From contig CAUDDU010000039.1 in NCBI GenBank assembly GCA_958448375.1, positions 1 through 7,551 on the forward strand: a stretch of 7,551 bases of DNA. The letters are read 5' to 3'. The stretch is from an uncultured Collinsella sp. GTDB taxonomy: Bacteria > Actinomycetota > Coriobacteriia > Coriobacteriales > Coriobacteriaceae. Position numbers and translations under genes: made by a program. Positions 1 through 6,684 of this stretch are shown here, piece after piece; positions within the stretch are counted from its first letter, which is position 1; the number at the start of each line of letters is the position of its first letter. The notes below the pieces were generated by a model. That model did not search any database. It worked only from the letters and a program-made list of their open reading frames with translations, and was not told the origin of the DNA.

Positions 1-2343
1 GACGCCGCGCTCGCTATCCTTAAGAGCCCGGCTCCCGATCAGCTGCCCACGTTGGGCCTGACCAAGTGGCGCCCGCTCGGCGGCGAGGATCACCTCATCG
101 ATCCGCAGACTGTCTACTTGCTGCAGACCGCCTGCCGTGAGGACAGCTACGACACCTTTAAGGAGTACAGCGCCCGCCTGCACCGCACCGGCCGTGCCGT
201 GCGCCTGCGCGACCTGCTGGACTTTGATGCCAGCGGCCGCACTCCGGTGGCACTCGACGAGGTCGAGCCCGCGCTCAACATCGTCCGCCGCTTTAACACC
301 GGCGCCATGTCGTACGGCTCCATCAGCAAGGAAGCACACGAGTGCATGGCCATCGCCATGAACCGCCTGCATGGCCGTTCCAACTCCGGCGAGGGCGGCG
401 AGGACCCGCGCCGCGAGACCCCGCTGGCTAACGGTGACTCCAAGAACTCCGCGATCAAGCAGGTAGCAAGTGCGCGATTTGGCGTGACGAGCCGCTACCT
501 GTGCAGCGCCTTCGAGATTCAGATCAAGATGGCCCAGGGCGCCAAGCCCGGCGAGGGCGGCCACCTGCCCGGCAAGAAGGTCTACCCCTGGATTGCCGAG
601 GTCCGTCAGTCCACGCCCGGCATCGGCCTGATCTCGCCTCCGCCGCACCACGACATCTACTCCATCGAGGACCTGGCAGAGCTGATCTTTGACCTTAAGA
701 ACGCCAACCCCGGCGCGCGCGTGTCGGTCAAGCTGGTCAGCGAGGCCGGCGTCGGCACCATCGCCACTGGTGTTGCCAAGGGCGCTGCCGACAAGATTTT
801 GATCAGCGGCCACAACGGCGGCTCGGGTGCCGCTGCGCGCGACTCTATCTGGCACGCGGGCCTGCCGCTGGAGCTCGGTCTTGCCGAGGCCCAGCAGACG
901 CTGCTGCAAAACGGCCTGCGCTCGCGCGTAGTGCTCGAGGCCGACGGCAAGCTCATGGACGGCACCGATGTTGCCGTCGCCTGCCTGTTGGGCGCCGAGG
1001 AATTTGGCTTTGCGACCATGCCGCTCATCTCCATGGGCTGCCTCATGCAGCGCGACTGCCAGCAGGATACCTGCCCGGCCGGCATCGCCACGCAAAACTG
1101 CCGCCTGCGTCGCGGCTTCCGCGGCAAACCCGAGCACGTCGAGCACTTTATGCTCTTTGTTGCCGAGCAGCTGCGCGAGGTCATGGCGAGCCTGGGCTTC
1201 CGCACCGTCGACGAGATGGTCGGCCATCCCGAGTGCTTGCGCCAGATTGAGGTCCCGGGCAACCGCAAGGCTAACCTGCTGGATCTGTCGCCCGTGCTGG
1301 CGAGCGCGACCTGTGAGTTTGGTGCCCACATCCCGGGTGCCGACGGCCGTCACTTCCTGCCCCAGATGGCTGCGGACAGCGAGCTCGACAAGACGCTCGA
1401 CTCCACGTTGTTTGTGCCCTATACGGCCGATGCCCGTGCGCACCTGCGTCCGATTCGCTTCCGCGCCGATATCGCCAACGTCAACCGCTGCGTGGGCACC
1501 ATCTTGGGCAACGCGGTGACCAAGGCGCATCCCGAGGGCCTGCCCGCCGGCTCCATCACTATCGATTGCGACGGTTCGGCCGGTCAGAGCTTTGGCGCCT
1601 TCCTGCCGCGCGGCATTACGCTCAACGTGTGCGGCGACGCCAACGACTACTTTGGCAAGGGCCTTTCGGGCGGCGAGGTGTCGGTGCGCCCCAACCCGCA
1701 TGCGACCTACAAGTTCGATGAGAACATCATCGTGGGCAACGTTGCGTTCTTTGGCGCCACGAGCGGCCGCGGCTTCATTAACGGCCTGGCAGGCCAGCGC
1801 TTTGGCGTACGCAACTCCGGTGCCACCGTGGTGGTCGAGGGCTGCGGCAACCATGGCTGCGAGTACATGACGGGTGGTCTGGCGCTCATCCTGGGCGAGG
1901 TCGGGCAGAACTTCGCCGCCGGTATGACGGGTGGCGTGGCCTATGTCTTTGACCAGTACGGCACGCTCGATGCCCGTGTGAACCACGAGAGCGTTGAGCT
2001 TAAAGCCCCGACGGCCGGCGAGCTGGCGCAGATTCGCGAGCTCATACAGGAGCACGTGGACGCGACGCAGAGCCCGCGCGGCATTAAGCTGCTCTACAGC
2101 TTTGAGACGATGAGCAAGCACTTTGTGAAGGTCATTCCGACCGAGTACGAGCGCGTGCTGGCGATTGTCGCCGCCGCCGAGGCCGTCGGCAAGACGCATA
2201 CGCAGGCCGAGGAGCTGGCGTTTGACATTGTGACCGGTCGCGCGAGTGACGCGGATGTTGCTCGCTTCGATGTTGCGGGCGGTGCTGCGGGTGCTGCGTC
2301 CGTGGCTGCCAGCTCTGTTGCTTCGACCAAGAAGGAGGCGTAA
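1..2343 (+). CDS. gltB: Glutamate synthase (NADPH) large subunit, C-terminal half (5' truncated by window)
   Basis: The reading frame is open from base 1, so the start lies outside the window; the 780 residues here are about half of a usual GltB of roughly 1500. The glutaminase and most of the central domain are missing. What remains is the FMN-binding synthase domain, with NSGEGGEDP at residues 128-136 (counted from base 1) and SGHNGGSGA from 268. The 3Fe-4S cluster ligands follow as C347-x5-C353-x4-C358 in the typical CxxxxxCxxxxCPAGIATQ context. The C-terminal GXGXG beta-helix domain spans about residues 490-690. In the family this subunit takes ammonia released from glutamine, adds it to 2-oxoglutarate, and reduces the iminoglutarate with electrons relayed from GltD through the Fe-S clusters and FMN. 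The cytoplasmic enzyme serves ammonium assimilation together with glutamine synthetase. The last 25 or so residues are an Ala/Ser/Val-rich tail that looks like a low-complexity extension. gltD follows after 5 nt. Confidence 0.97.
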   Translation, partial: DAALAILKSPAPDQLPTLGLTKWRPLGGEDHLIDPQTVYLLQTACREDSYDTFKEYSARLHRTGRAVRLRDLLDFDASGRTPVALDEVEPALNIVRRFNTGAMSYGSISKEAHECMAIAMNRLHGRSNSGEGGEDPRRETPLANGDSKNSAIKQVASARFGVTSRYLCSAFEIQIKMAQGAKPGEGGHLPGKKVYPWIAEVRQSTPGIGLISPPPHHDIYSIEDLAELIFDLKNANPGARVSVKLVSEAGVGTIATGVAKGAADKILISGHNGGSGAAARDSIWHAGLPLELGLAEAQQTLLQNGLRSRVVLEADGKLMDGTDVAVACLLGAEEFGFATMPLISMGCLMQRDCQQDTCPAGIATQNCRLRRGFRGKPEHVEHFMLFVAEQLREVMASLGFRTVDEMVGHPECLRQIEVPGNRKANLLDLSPVLASATCEFGAHIPGADGRHFLPQMAADSELDKTLDSTLFVPYTADARAHLRPIRFRADIANVNRCVGTILGNAVTKAHPEGLPAGSITIDCDGSAGQSFGAFLPRGITLNVCGDANDYFGKGLSGGEVSVRPNPHATYKFDENIIVGNVAFFGATSGRGFINGLAGQRFGVRNSGATVVVEGCGNHGCEYMTGGLALILGEVGQNFAAGMTGGVAYVFDQYGTLDARVNHESVELKAPTAGELAQIRELIQEHVDATQSPRGIKLLYSFETMSKHFVKVIPTEYERVLAIVAAAEAVGKTHTQAEELAFDIVTGRASDADVARFDVAGGAAGAASVAASSVASTKKEA
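2332..2338 (+). promoter_or_regulatory. Ribosome binding site of gltD, inside the gltB 3' end
   Basis: AAGGAGG lies in the last codons of gltB, 10 nt before the gltD ATG at 2349. The spacing is slightly long, but this is the only good Shine-Dalgarno match nearby. Its position inside gltB supports translational coupling of the two subunits. A GTG at 2344 is in another frame and is not the start. Confidence 0.75.
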
Positions 2344-2348
2344 GTGCC

Positions 2349-3830
<1,482 letters not shown>

Positions 3831-3861
3831 GGCGGCTGTTCACAATTGAATCGTCAAGGGC

Positions 3862-3944
3862 TGTCCCCAACTGCCGGCACATAAGGAACGTCCCCAAGTG
3901 CCGGCATGCTGGGGACGTTCCTTTTGGGTCGGCATTCGGGGACA
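3862..3944. repeat. Nested REP-like palindromic element
   Basis: The inner stem is perfect: AAGGAACGTCCCC (3883-3895) pairs with GGGGACGTTCCTT (3911-3923) across a 15-nt loop that itself contains the palindrome TGCCGGCA. An outer pair of arms, 3862-3878 and 3928-3944, matches at 14 of 17 positions. The motif TCCCCAAnTGCCGGCA occurs twice in direct orientation (3864-3879 and 3891-3906, 15 of 16 identical) and once, degenerate, inverted (within 3929-3942). Such clustered GC-rich palindromes downstream of genes resemble REP elements mobilised by RAYT transposases. No such transposase is present in the window. The inner hairpin, followed by a few T residues, could also slow or stop transcription from gltBD. 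Confidence 0.8.
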
Positions 3945-3980
3945 CTTCTTGCGGGTTTGCGACCGATTTGTTCGTTTGTC

Positions 3981-4010
3981 GACGCGCGAGTGTCCATTCG
4001 GCGTCTTTTT
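3981..4010 (+). terminator. Probable intrinsic terminator downstream of gltBD
   Basis: GACGC (3981-3985) pairs with GCGTC (4001-4005). After one bulged G (3986) the stem continues CGAG (3987-3990) with TTCG (3997-4000), including one G-U pair, closing a 6-nt loop. Five T residues follow directly at 4006-4010. This is the form of a Rho-independent terminator. It lies 150 nt after gltD, so transcription would first pass the REP-like palindrome. The stem is short, so confidence is moderate. Confidence 0.5.
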
Positions 4011-4211
4011 GAGCTGTGGTCACCTGTTGTTTCTGTGGTGGCTGTGGGCATATGGCTCAAAAGGGCGGGTTGGCCGTCTATGTTTACCTGCGGTTTTATT
4101 GCGGTGCGCATTTTCGGTCAAGCATCCCGTCAAGTGTTTGGTCAGCAGTTGGTTTGCAGCCGGAGGCCTATTTTGTCCGTGCTGACAGTGGCTGCCCACC
4201 CTCCTCGTAAG

Positions 4212-4237
4212 CTCAAATTGAGGTTCATCAGTTTGAG
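4212..4237 (+). promoter_or_regulatory. Hairpin overlapping the ribosome binding site of the 235-aa gene
   Basis: CTCAAATTGA (4212-4221) pairs with TCAGTTTGAG (4228-4237), giving ten pairs including one T-G wobble and a 6-nt loop. The 3' arm covers the first three bases of the Shine-Dalgarno GAGGAGG (4235-4241), which sits 5 nt before the GTG start at 4247. In the mRNA the hairpin could partly block ribosome entry; at the DNA level it could instead be an operator dyad. There is no T tract, so it is not a typical terminator. Confidence 0.45.
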
Positions 4238-4246
4238 GAGGATGCC

Positions 4247-4954
4247 GTGACTGACCACGTTTTAGACCGAGCGCATCTGGCCGAAGCCGTTGGCAACGAT
4301 ATTGCCGACATGGCCCATTTTTGGATGCTGCGGAAGTTTCAGTTTTTGGAGCCGGCGCGCGAGCAGTTCGAGATCATTGTCGACCCGTGGCTCGGCTATT
4401 GCACCGAGCCTTCCCAAAACGAAATCATGGCCTACAACATGGCATTTACCGATTGGCTGCTCTTCGAGCGCCCCTATCGCCATGGCAAGACGCTGCTCGA
4501 GCTGTATGTTGATGAGCCGCCGGCATCGCTTTCGCCTGCCTCGCTCAAGCGGCTCGAGCAGGTATGCGACACGCAGTATTTCTCGCGCTTTGGCATTTTG
4601 GACAAGGATCCTGCGACTGGTATGGTCGCGCTGAAGGACACACGCACCGACCGTCGCTTTGACGTCTACGATCCGCATATCGTGCAAAAGGAGCATTGGA
4701 GCGACGGAGCGATTGCGGTGCGCCTCGCCTGCGTCGACGATGTCTGGCTGACGGCGGGACAACTCTATCTGTATGACATCGCACGCCTGAGTGACACGGC
4801 GGTCGATGGGCCTGGTGCGGTGCATCCGGAGGACCTGCAGGATGGCTTTGACACCTCGTGCATCAGTTTCTTCTTGCGTCTGGTCCGCGACATCATGGGC
4901 GCCCAGGGGCGGTACGTAAAGTCGCTCAACATCTACGAGCAGGAGTGGGAGTAA
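4247..4954 (+). CDS. Protein of unknown function, 235 aa
   Basis: I do not recognise this family with certainty. The start is GTG at 4247, chosen because GAGGAGG precedes it by 5 nt; the ATG at 4242 is in another frame. The protein is acidic and shows neither signal peptide nor membrane segment, so it is probably cytoplasmic. Residues 1-85 look mainly helical and aromatic-rich (for example AFTDWLLFERP at 66-76). Residues 110-180 look beta-rich, with the run VALKDTRTDRRFDVYD (127-142) followed by AVRLACVDDVWLTAGQLYLYD (157-177). From memory, this helical-then-beta order resembles uncharacterised proteins sometimes linked to SEC-C or pRiA4b ORF3-like domains, but no metal-binding Cys/His cluster is present here. 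It appears monocistronic: the terminator-like hairpin lies before it and the palindrome array begins 40 nt after its stop. The coding assignment is secure; the function is unknown. Confidence 0.85.
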   Translation: MTDHVLDRAHLAEAVGNDIADMAHFWMLRKFQFLEPAREQFEIIVDPWLGYCTEPSQNEIMAYNMAFTDWLLFERPYRHGKTLLELYVDEPPASLSPASLKRLEQVCDTQYFSRFGILDKDPATGMVALKDTRTDRRFDVYDPHIVQKEHWSDGAIAVRLACVDDVWLTAGQLYLYDIARLSDTAVDGPGAVHPEDLQDGFDTSCISFFLRLVRDIMGAQGRYVKSLNIYEQEWE

Positions 4955-4994
4955 GGGATGGGCGGTTGTCGCCTGCCTTGCCTTCTGCCTTTAT

Positions 4995-5051
4995 GTCTCG
5001 ATTTGTAACGTTTGGGGACAAAAAACCGGTCTACCTGTTACAGATCGAGAC
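4995..5051. repeat. 57-bp palindromic unit 1
   Basis: The left arm GTCTCGATTTGTAAC (4995-5009) faces the right arm GTTACAGATCGAGAC (5037-5051). The single departure from perfect pairing is a T opposite G, which would still pair in RNA. The 27-nt core starts GTTTGGGG and ends GGTCTACCT. Confidence 0.9.
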
Positions 5052-5074
5052 GAACGCTTGGGCGCCGCTGGTTT

Positions 5075-5131
5075 GTCTAAATCTGTAACGTTTGGGGGCC
5101 TGGAGAACGTCTTACTGTTACGGATCGAGAC
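5075..5131. repeat. 57-bp palindromic unit 2 (most diverged)
   Basis: The left arm GTCTAAATCTGTAAC (5075-5089) faces GTTACGGATCGAGAC (5117-5131). There are two true mismatches (AA for CG in the left arm) and one T-G wobble. The core starts GTTTGGGG and ends TCTTACT. The unit keeps the exact 57-bp length. Confidence 0.87.
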
Positions 5132-5155
5132 GTTTGGCATCTGGCTGGGGGGAAT

Positions 5156-5212
5156 GTCTCAATCTGTAACATCTAGCGGCCAAAAATCGGTCTTCCTGTT
5201 ACAGATTGAGAC
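5156..5212. repeat. 57-bp palindromic unit 3 (compensated arms)
   Basis: The left arm GTCTCAATCTGTAAC (5156-5170) and the right arm GTTACAGATTGAGAC (5198-5212) pair perfectly. Both differ from consensus at the same stem position, so a G-C pair has become A-T on both sides. The core starts ATCTAGCGG and ends CGGTCTTCCT, close to the end of unit 1's core. Confidence 0.92.
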
Positions 5213-5236
5213 AAAGAGGTGCAATGCTGCACGAAT

Positions 5237-5293
5237 GTCTCGATCTGTAACGTTTGGCGGCTGCTTGTGCCCGTAATTGTTACAGATCAAGAC
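5237..5293. repeat. 57-bp palindromic unit 4, next to the nuclease start
   Basis: The left arm GTCTCGATCTGTAAC (5237-5251) faces GTTACAGATCAAGAC (5279-5293), with one C-A mismatch. The core starts GTTTGGCGG and ends CGTAATT, the same ending as unit 5. The linker before it holds its own small hairpin, GTGCA-atgc-TGCAC (5219-5232). It ends 26 nt before the first ATG of the nuclease gene, so any transcript starting upstream would carry this hairpin in its leader. Confidence 0.9.
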
Positions 5294-5319
5294 GTTTGCC
5301 GGCGGCAGCAACAGCGGCG

Positions 5320-6390
5320 ATGGCCCATTTGTCCGATGTGGTGGTGATGGAAGTGTCTAATACCGTTTTCAAACAGAAGCATGCAACGCGTAACACCTTG
5401 GCGCGGAATAGGATGCTTGCCAGGCTCACGGAGACGGCCAAGCAAGGTGCGCTGCTCGCAACGCATGACAATACCGAGCTCATGTGGCTGCGGCGCCATG
5501 TTGGAACCGACGATATCGCGGAGCCCGAGCCGTACCTGTTCTGTTTTCAGCATGATTGGGATGCATTGACGCCGGCGGAGCGAGCGCTGAGGACTATCAA
5601 AGGGCTTGCGGAATTTCATCCCGATTGGGCGTTTTGGGGCTATGACGCGGCGCTTTTGTGGGGTTTGGAGGTGCCGAATGATCTGCTCGGGCCGCGTTAT
5701 CTTGTTAAGACGGGTTGTTCGGTGACGTTGAGCAACGGGTGCAGGTTGTTGCGTCCGCAGATGGCGGGCGCGCTCGAGCGTGTCGATGGCGTGCGGGTGA
5801 CGTCGTTTTGGCGCACGGTGGATGATTGCTTGCTGCGTGCGCCGTTCTCCTACGGGTTGGCGATTGCCGATTCTGCACTGCGGACGAAAGGCGTATCACG
5901 TGGGGATTTGTGCGAGCGCCTCCGCGCCGATTGCGAGGGCAGGCGCGGGTATCGCAGAGCGCAGGTGATCGCGTCGTATGCGGACGGGCTGTCCGAAAAC
6001 GGTGGCGAGTCTCGGTTCCGAGCGTTCTTTATTGCATACGGCTTTCCGGTTCCGGAGTTGCGGGTGGAGTTTCGCGATCCGCTCGATTCGAGCCAGGTGT
6101 TTCGGGTTGATTATTTCTGGAGGCTCGAGGACGGGGCATGTGTCATCGGCGAGCTCGACGGGAAGGGAAAGTATACCCTGCGGGATGGTGGGGATCGGGA
6201 GTCGGTCGACCCATTCGTGGCAGAACGTCAGCGAGAGTCTCATCTGACGATGCTCGGGCACAAGGTGCTTCGGTTTACGTTTGATGAACTCAAGAACCCG
6301 GGGAAGCTGGCTGAAAAGATGAGACTAGCGGGAATTCCACAGCGGGCCGATCTGGCTGAGGAATGGAGACGCCAGTGGTATGGGCGCTGA
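5320..6390 (+). CDS. Predicted AbiEi-like winged-helix / DUF559 (PD-(D/E)XK-type) nuclease-domain protein
   Basis: This 356-residue protein follows the layout of actinobacterial proteins annotated as AbiEi-type antitoxin plus DUF559. Residues 25-110 resemble the N-terminal wHTH region (RMLARLTETAKQGALLATHD, then HPDWAFWGYDAALLWGLEVP at 100-119). A middle segment carries VRVTSFWRTVDDCLL (158-172). The C-terminal part resembles the Vsr/DUF559 endonuclease fold: E230 in the ESRFR helix, D264 in VDYFW, then E278-L-D280-G-K282, and a closing helix with ERQRESHL and VLRFTFDEL. These residues match the metal-binding acidic set plus lysine of that fold, so a nicking or cleaving activity is plausible but unproven. 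The start is uncertain. The frame is open back to a TTG at 5254, which lies inside palindrome unit 4. I chose ATG 5320, the first after the repeat; ATG 5347 is equally possible, and none has a good ribosome binding site. Codon use is less GC-rich at third positions than in gltBD, suggesting an accessory gene. No toxin partner such as AbiEii is adjacent. Confidence 0.82.
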   Translation: MAHLSDVVVMEVSNTVFKQKHATRNTLARNRMLARLTETAKQGALLATHDNTELMWLRRHVGTDDIAEPEPYLFCFQHDWDALTPAERALRTIKGLAEFHPDWAFWGYDAALLWGLEVPNDLLGPRYLVKTGCSVTLSNGCRLLRPQMAGALERVDGVRVTSFWRTVDDCLLRAPFSYGLAIADSALRTKGVSRGDLCERLRADCEGRRGYRRAQVIASYADGLSENGGESRFRAFFIAYGFPVPELRVEFRDPLDSSQVFRVDYFWRLEDGACVIGELDGKGKYTLRDGGDRESVDPFVAERQRESHLTMLGHKVLRFTFDELKNPGKLAEKMRLAGIPQRADLAEEWRRQWYGR

Positions 6391-6398
6391 GAGGTTTT

Positions 6399-6455
6399 GT
6401 CTCGATCTGTAACGTTTAGAAGTTGTTTGAGTTCGTAATTGTTACAGATCGAGAC
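6399..6455. repeat. 57-bp palindromic unit 5, just after the nuclease stop
   Basis: The arms GTCTCGATCTGTAAC (6399-6413) and GTTACAGATCGAGAC (6441-6455) are perfectly complementary. The core starts GTTTAGAAG and ends CGTAATT, like unit 4. It begins 8 nt after the stop of the nuclease gene and could serve as its 3' hairpin, although no T tract follows. Confidence 0.93.
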
Positions 6456-6479
6456 AAACCGGTGAAACGTCGACCGAAT

Positions 6480-6536
6480 GTCTCGATCTGTAACATCAAG
6501 GGGCCCAATAACCCTGTACCTGTTACAGATCGAGAC
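6480..6536. repeat. 57-bp palindromic unit 6
   Basis: The arms GTCTCGATCTGTAAC (6480-6494) and GTTACAGATCGAGAC (6522-6536) are perfect. The core starts ATCAAGGGG and ends TGTACCT, so it combines the ATC start of unit 3 with an ending like unit 1. It starts 81 bp after unit 5, the same period as in the upstream block. This is the last copy; 6537-6614 shows only a weak G-rich/C-rich pairing (6554-6562 with 6580-6588). Confidence 0.93.
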
Positions 6537-6614
6537 ATTCCCCTGATGTTGCTGGGGTGGGGCTGCAACGTATTCCGTCCCCCACATCCCCCTTCCCTCC
6601 GTTAACCGATATGC

Positions 6615-6645
6615 TCGACTTTAGGTCGCTGCATTAGGTGATAAT
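6615..6645 (+). promoter_or_regulatory. Possible sigma70-type promoter for the amidohydrolase gene
   Basis: GATAAT at 6640-6645 is a five-of-six match to the -10 hexamer and lies 39 nt before the ATG. The best -35 candidate, TCGACT at 6615-6620, is weak and the spacing of 19 nt is long. The position after the palindromes and before a strong ribosome binding site is reasonable, but the sequence support is limited. Confidence 0.28.
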
Positions 6646-6671
6646 GGACAAATGTTCAAGTTAATCGTGAG

Positions 6672-6678
6672 GGAGGAG
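6672..6678 (+). promoter_or_regulatory. Ribosome binding site of the amidohydrolase gene
   Basis: GGAGGAG sits 6 nt before the ATG at 6685, within a longer purine run GAGGGAGGAG. This is the strongest Shine-Dalgarno match in the window at normal spacing, and it fixes the start of the gene. Confidence 0.8.
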
Positions 6679-6684
6679 CTCGAT

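Larger units (their letters stand above)
3831..4246. other. Intergenic region between gltD and the 235-aa gene
   Basis: This 416-bp stretch has no convincing gene. Short open frames exist on both strands, but they begin inside the palindromic repeat, lack ribosome binding sites and give no recognisable protein. It contains the REP-like palindrome (3862-3944), a likely intrinsic terminator (3981-4010) and the hairpin overlapping the next ribosome binding site (4212-4237). I see nothing interpretable in 4011-4211; no clear promoter for the downstream gene stands out. Confidence 0.7.
4995..5293. repeat. Upstream palindrome array (four 57-bp units, 80-81 bp period)
   Basis: Four 57-bp units start at 4995, 5075, 5156 and 5237, separated by linkers of 23, 24 and 24 bp. 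Each unit has 15-bp inverted arms of consensus GTCTCGATCTGTAAC around a core of exactly 27 nt. The cores and linkers vary, while the arms are nearly constant. The array fills the gap between the 235-aa gene and the predicted nuclease gene. Two more units lie beyond the nuclease gene (6399-6536). I do not know a published name for this element. Confidence 0.93.

Noticed and set aside
657..1331. 224-aa open frame on the minus strand within gltB
   Set aside because: It is a shadow of the high-GC gltB coding strand; the + strand protein matches GltB throughout, including its cluster cysteines.
3906..4250. Possible 114-aa and neighbouring 64-95-aa proteins in the gltD downstream gap
   Set aside because: The longer frames begin inside the REP-like palindrome and none has a ribosome binding site. 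The CCFCGGCG stretch in the frame from 4016 looks like chance zinc-knuckle mimicry, and the terminator stem lies inside the longer frames.
4995..5293. CRISPR array
   Set aside because: The 15-bp repeats alternate in orientation, are too short for CRISPR repeats, the cores share conserved ends, and no cas gene is present.
4995..5293. BirA-type or other known operator (TGTAAC...GTTACA)
   Set aside because: The arms share a few bases with biotin-repressor operators, but the 27-nt core, multiple copies and lack of biotin genes do not fit.
5320..6390. Complete AbiE toxin-antitoxin pair
   Set aside because: Only the AbiEi-like N-terminal region is seen; no AbiEii nucleotidyltransferase gene is adjacent, and the C-terminal part is nuclease-like instead.
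6554..6588. Terminator from the G-rich/C-rich pairing after unit 6
   Set aside because: The stem has a mismatch and a 17-nt loop, and it is followed by C-rich sequence without a T tract.
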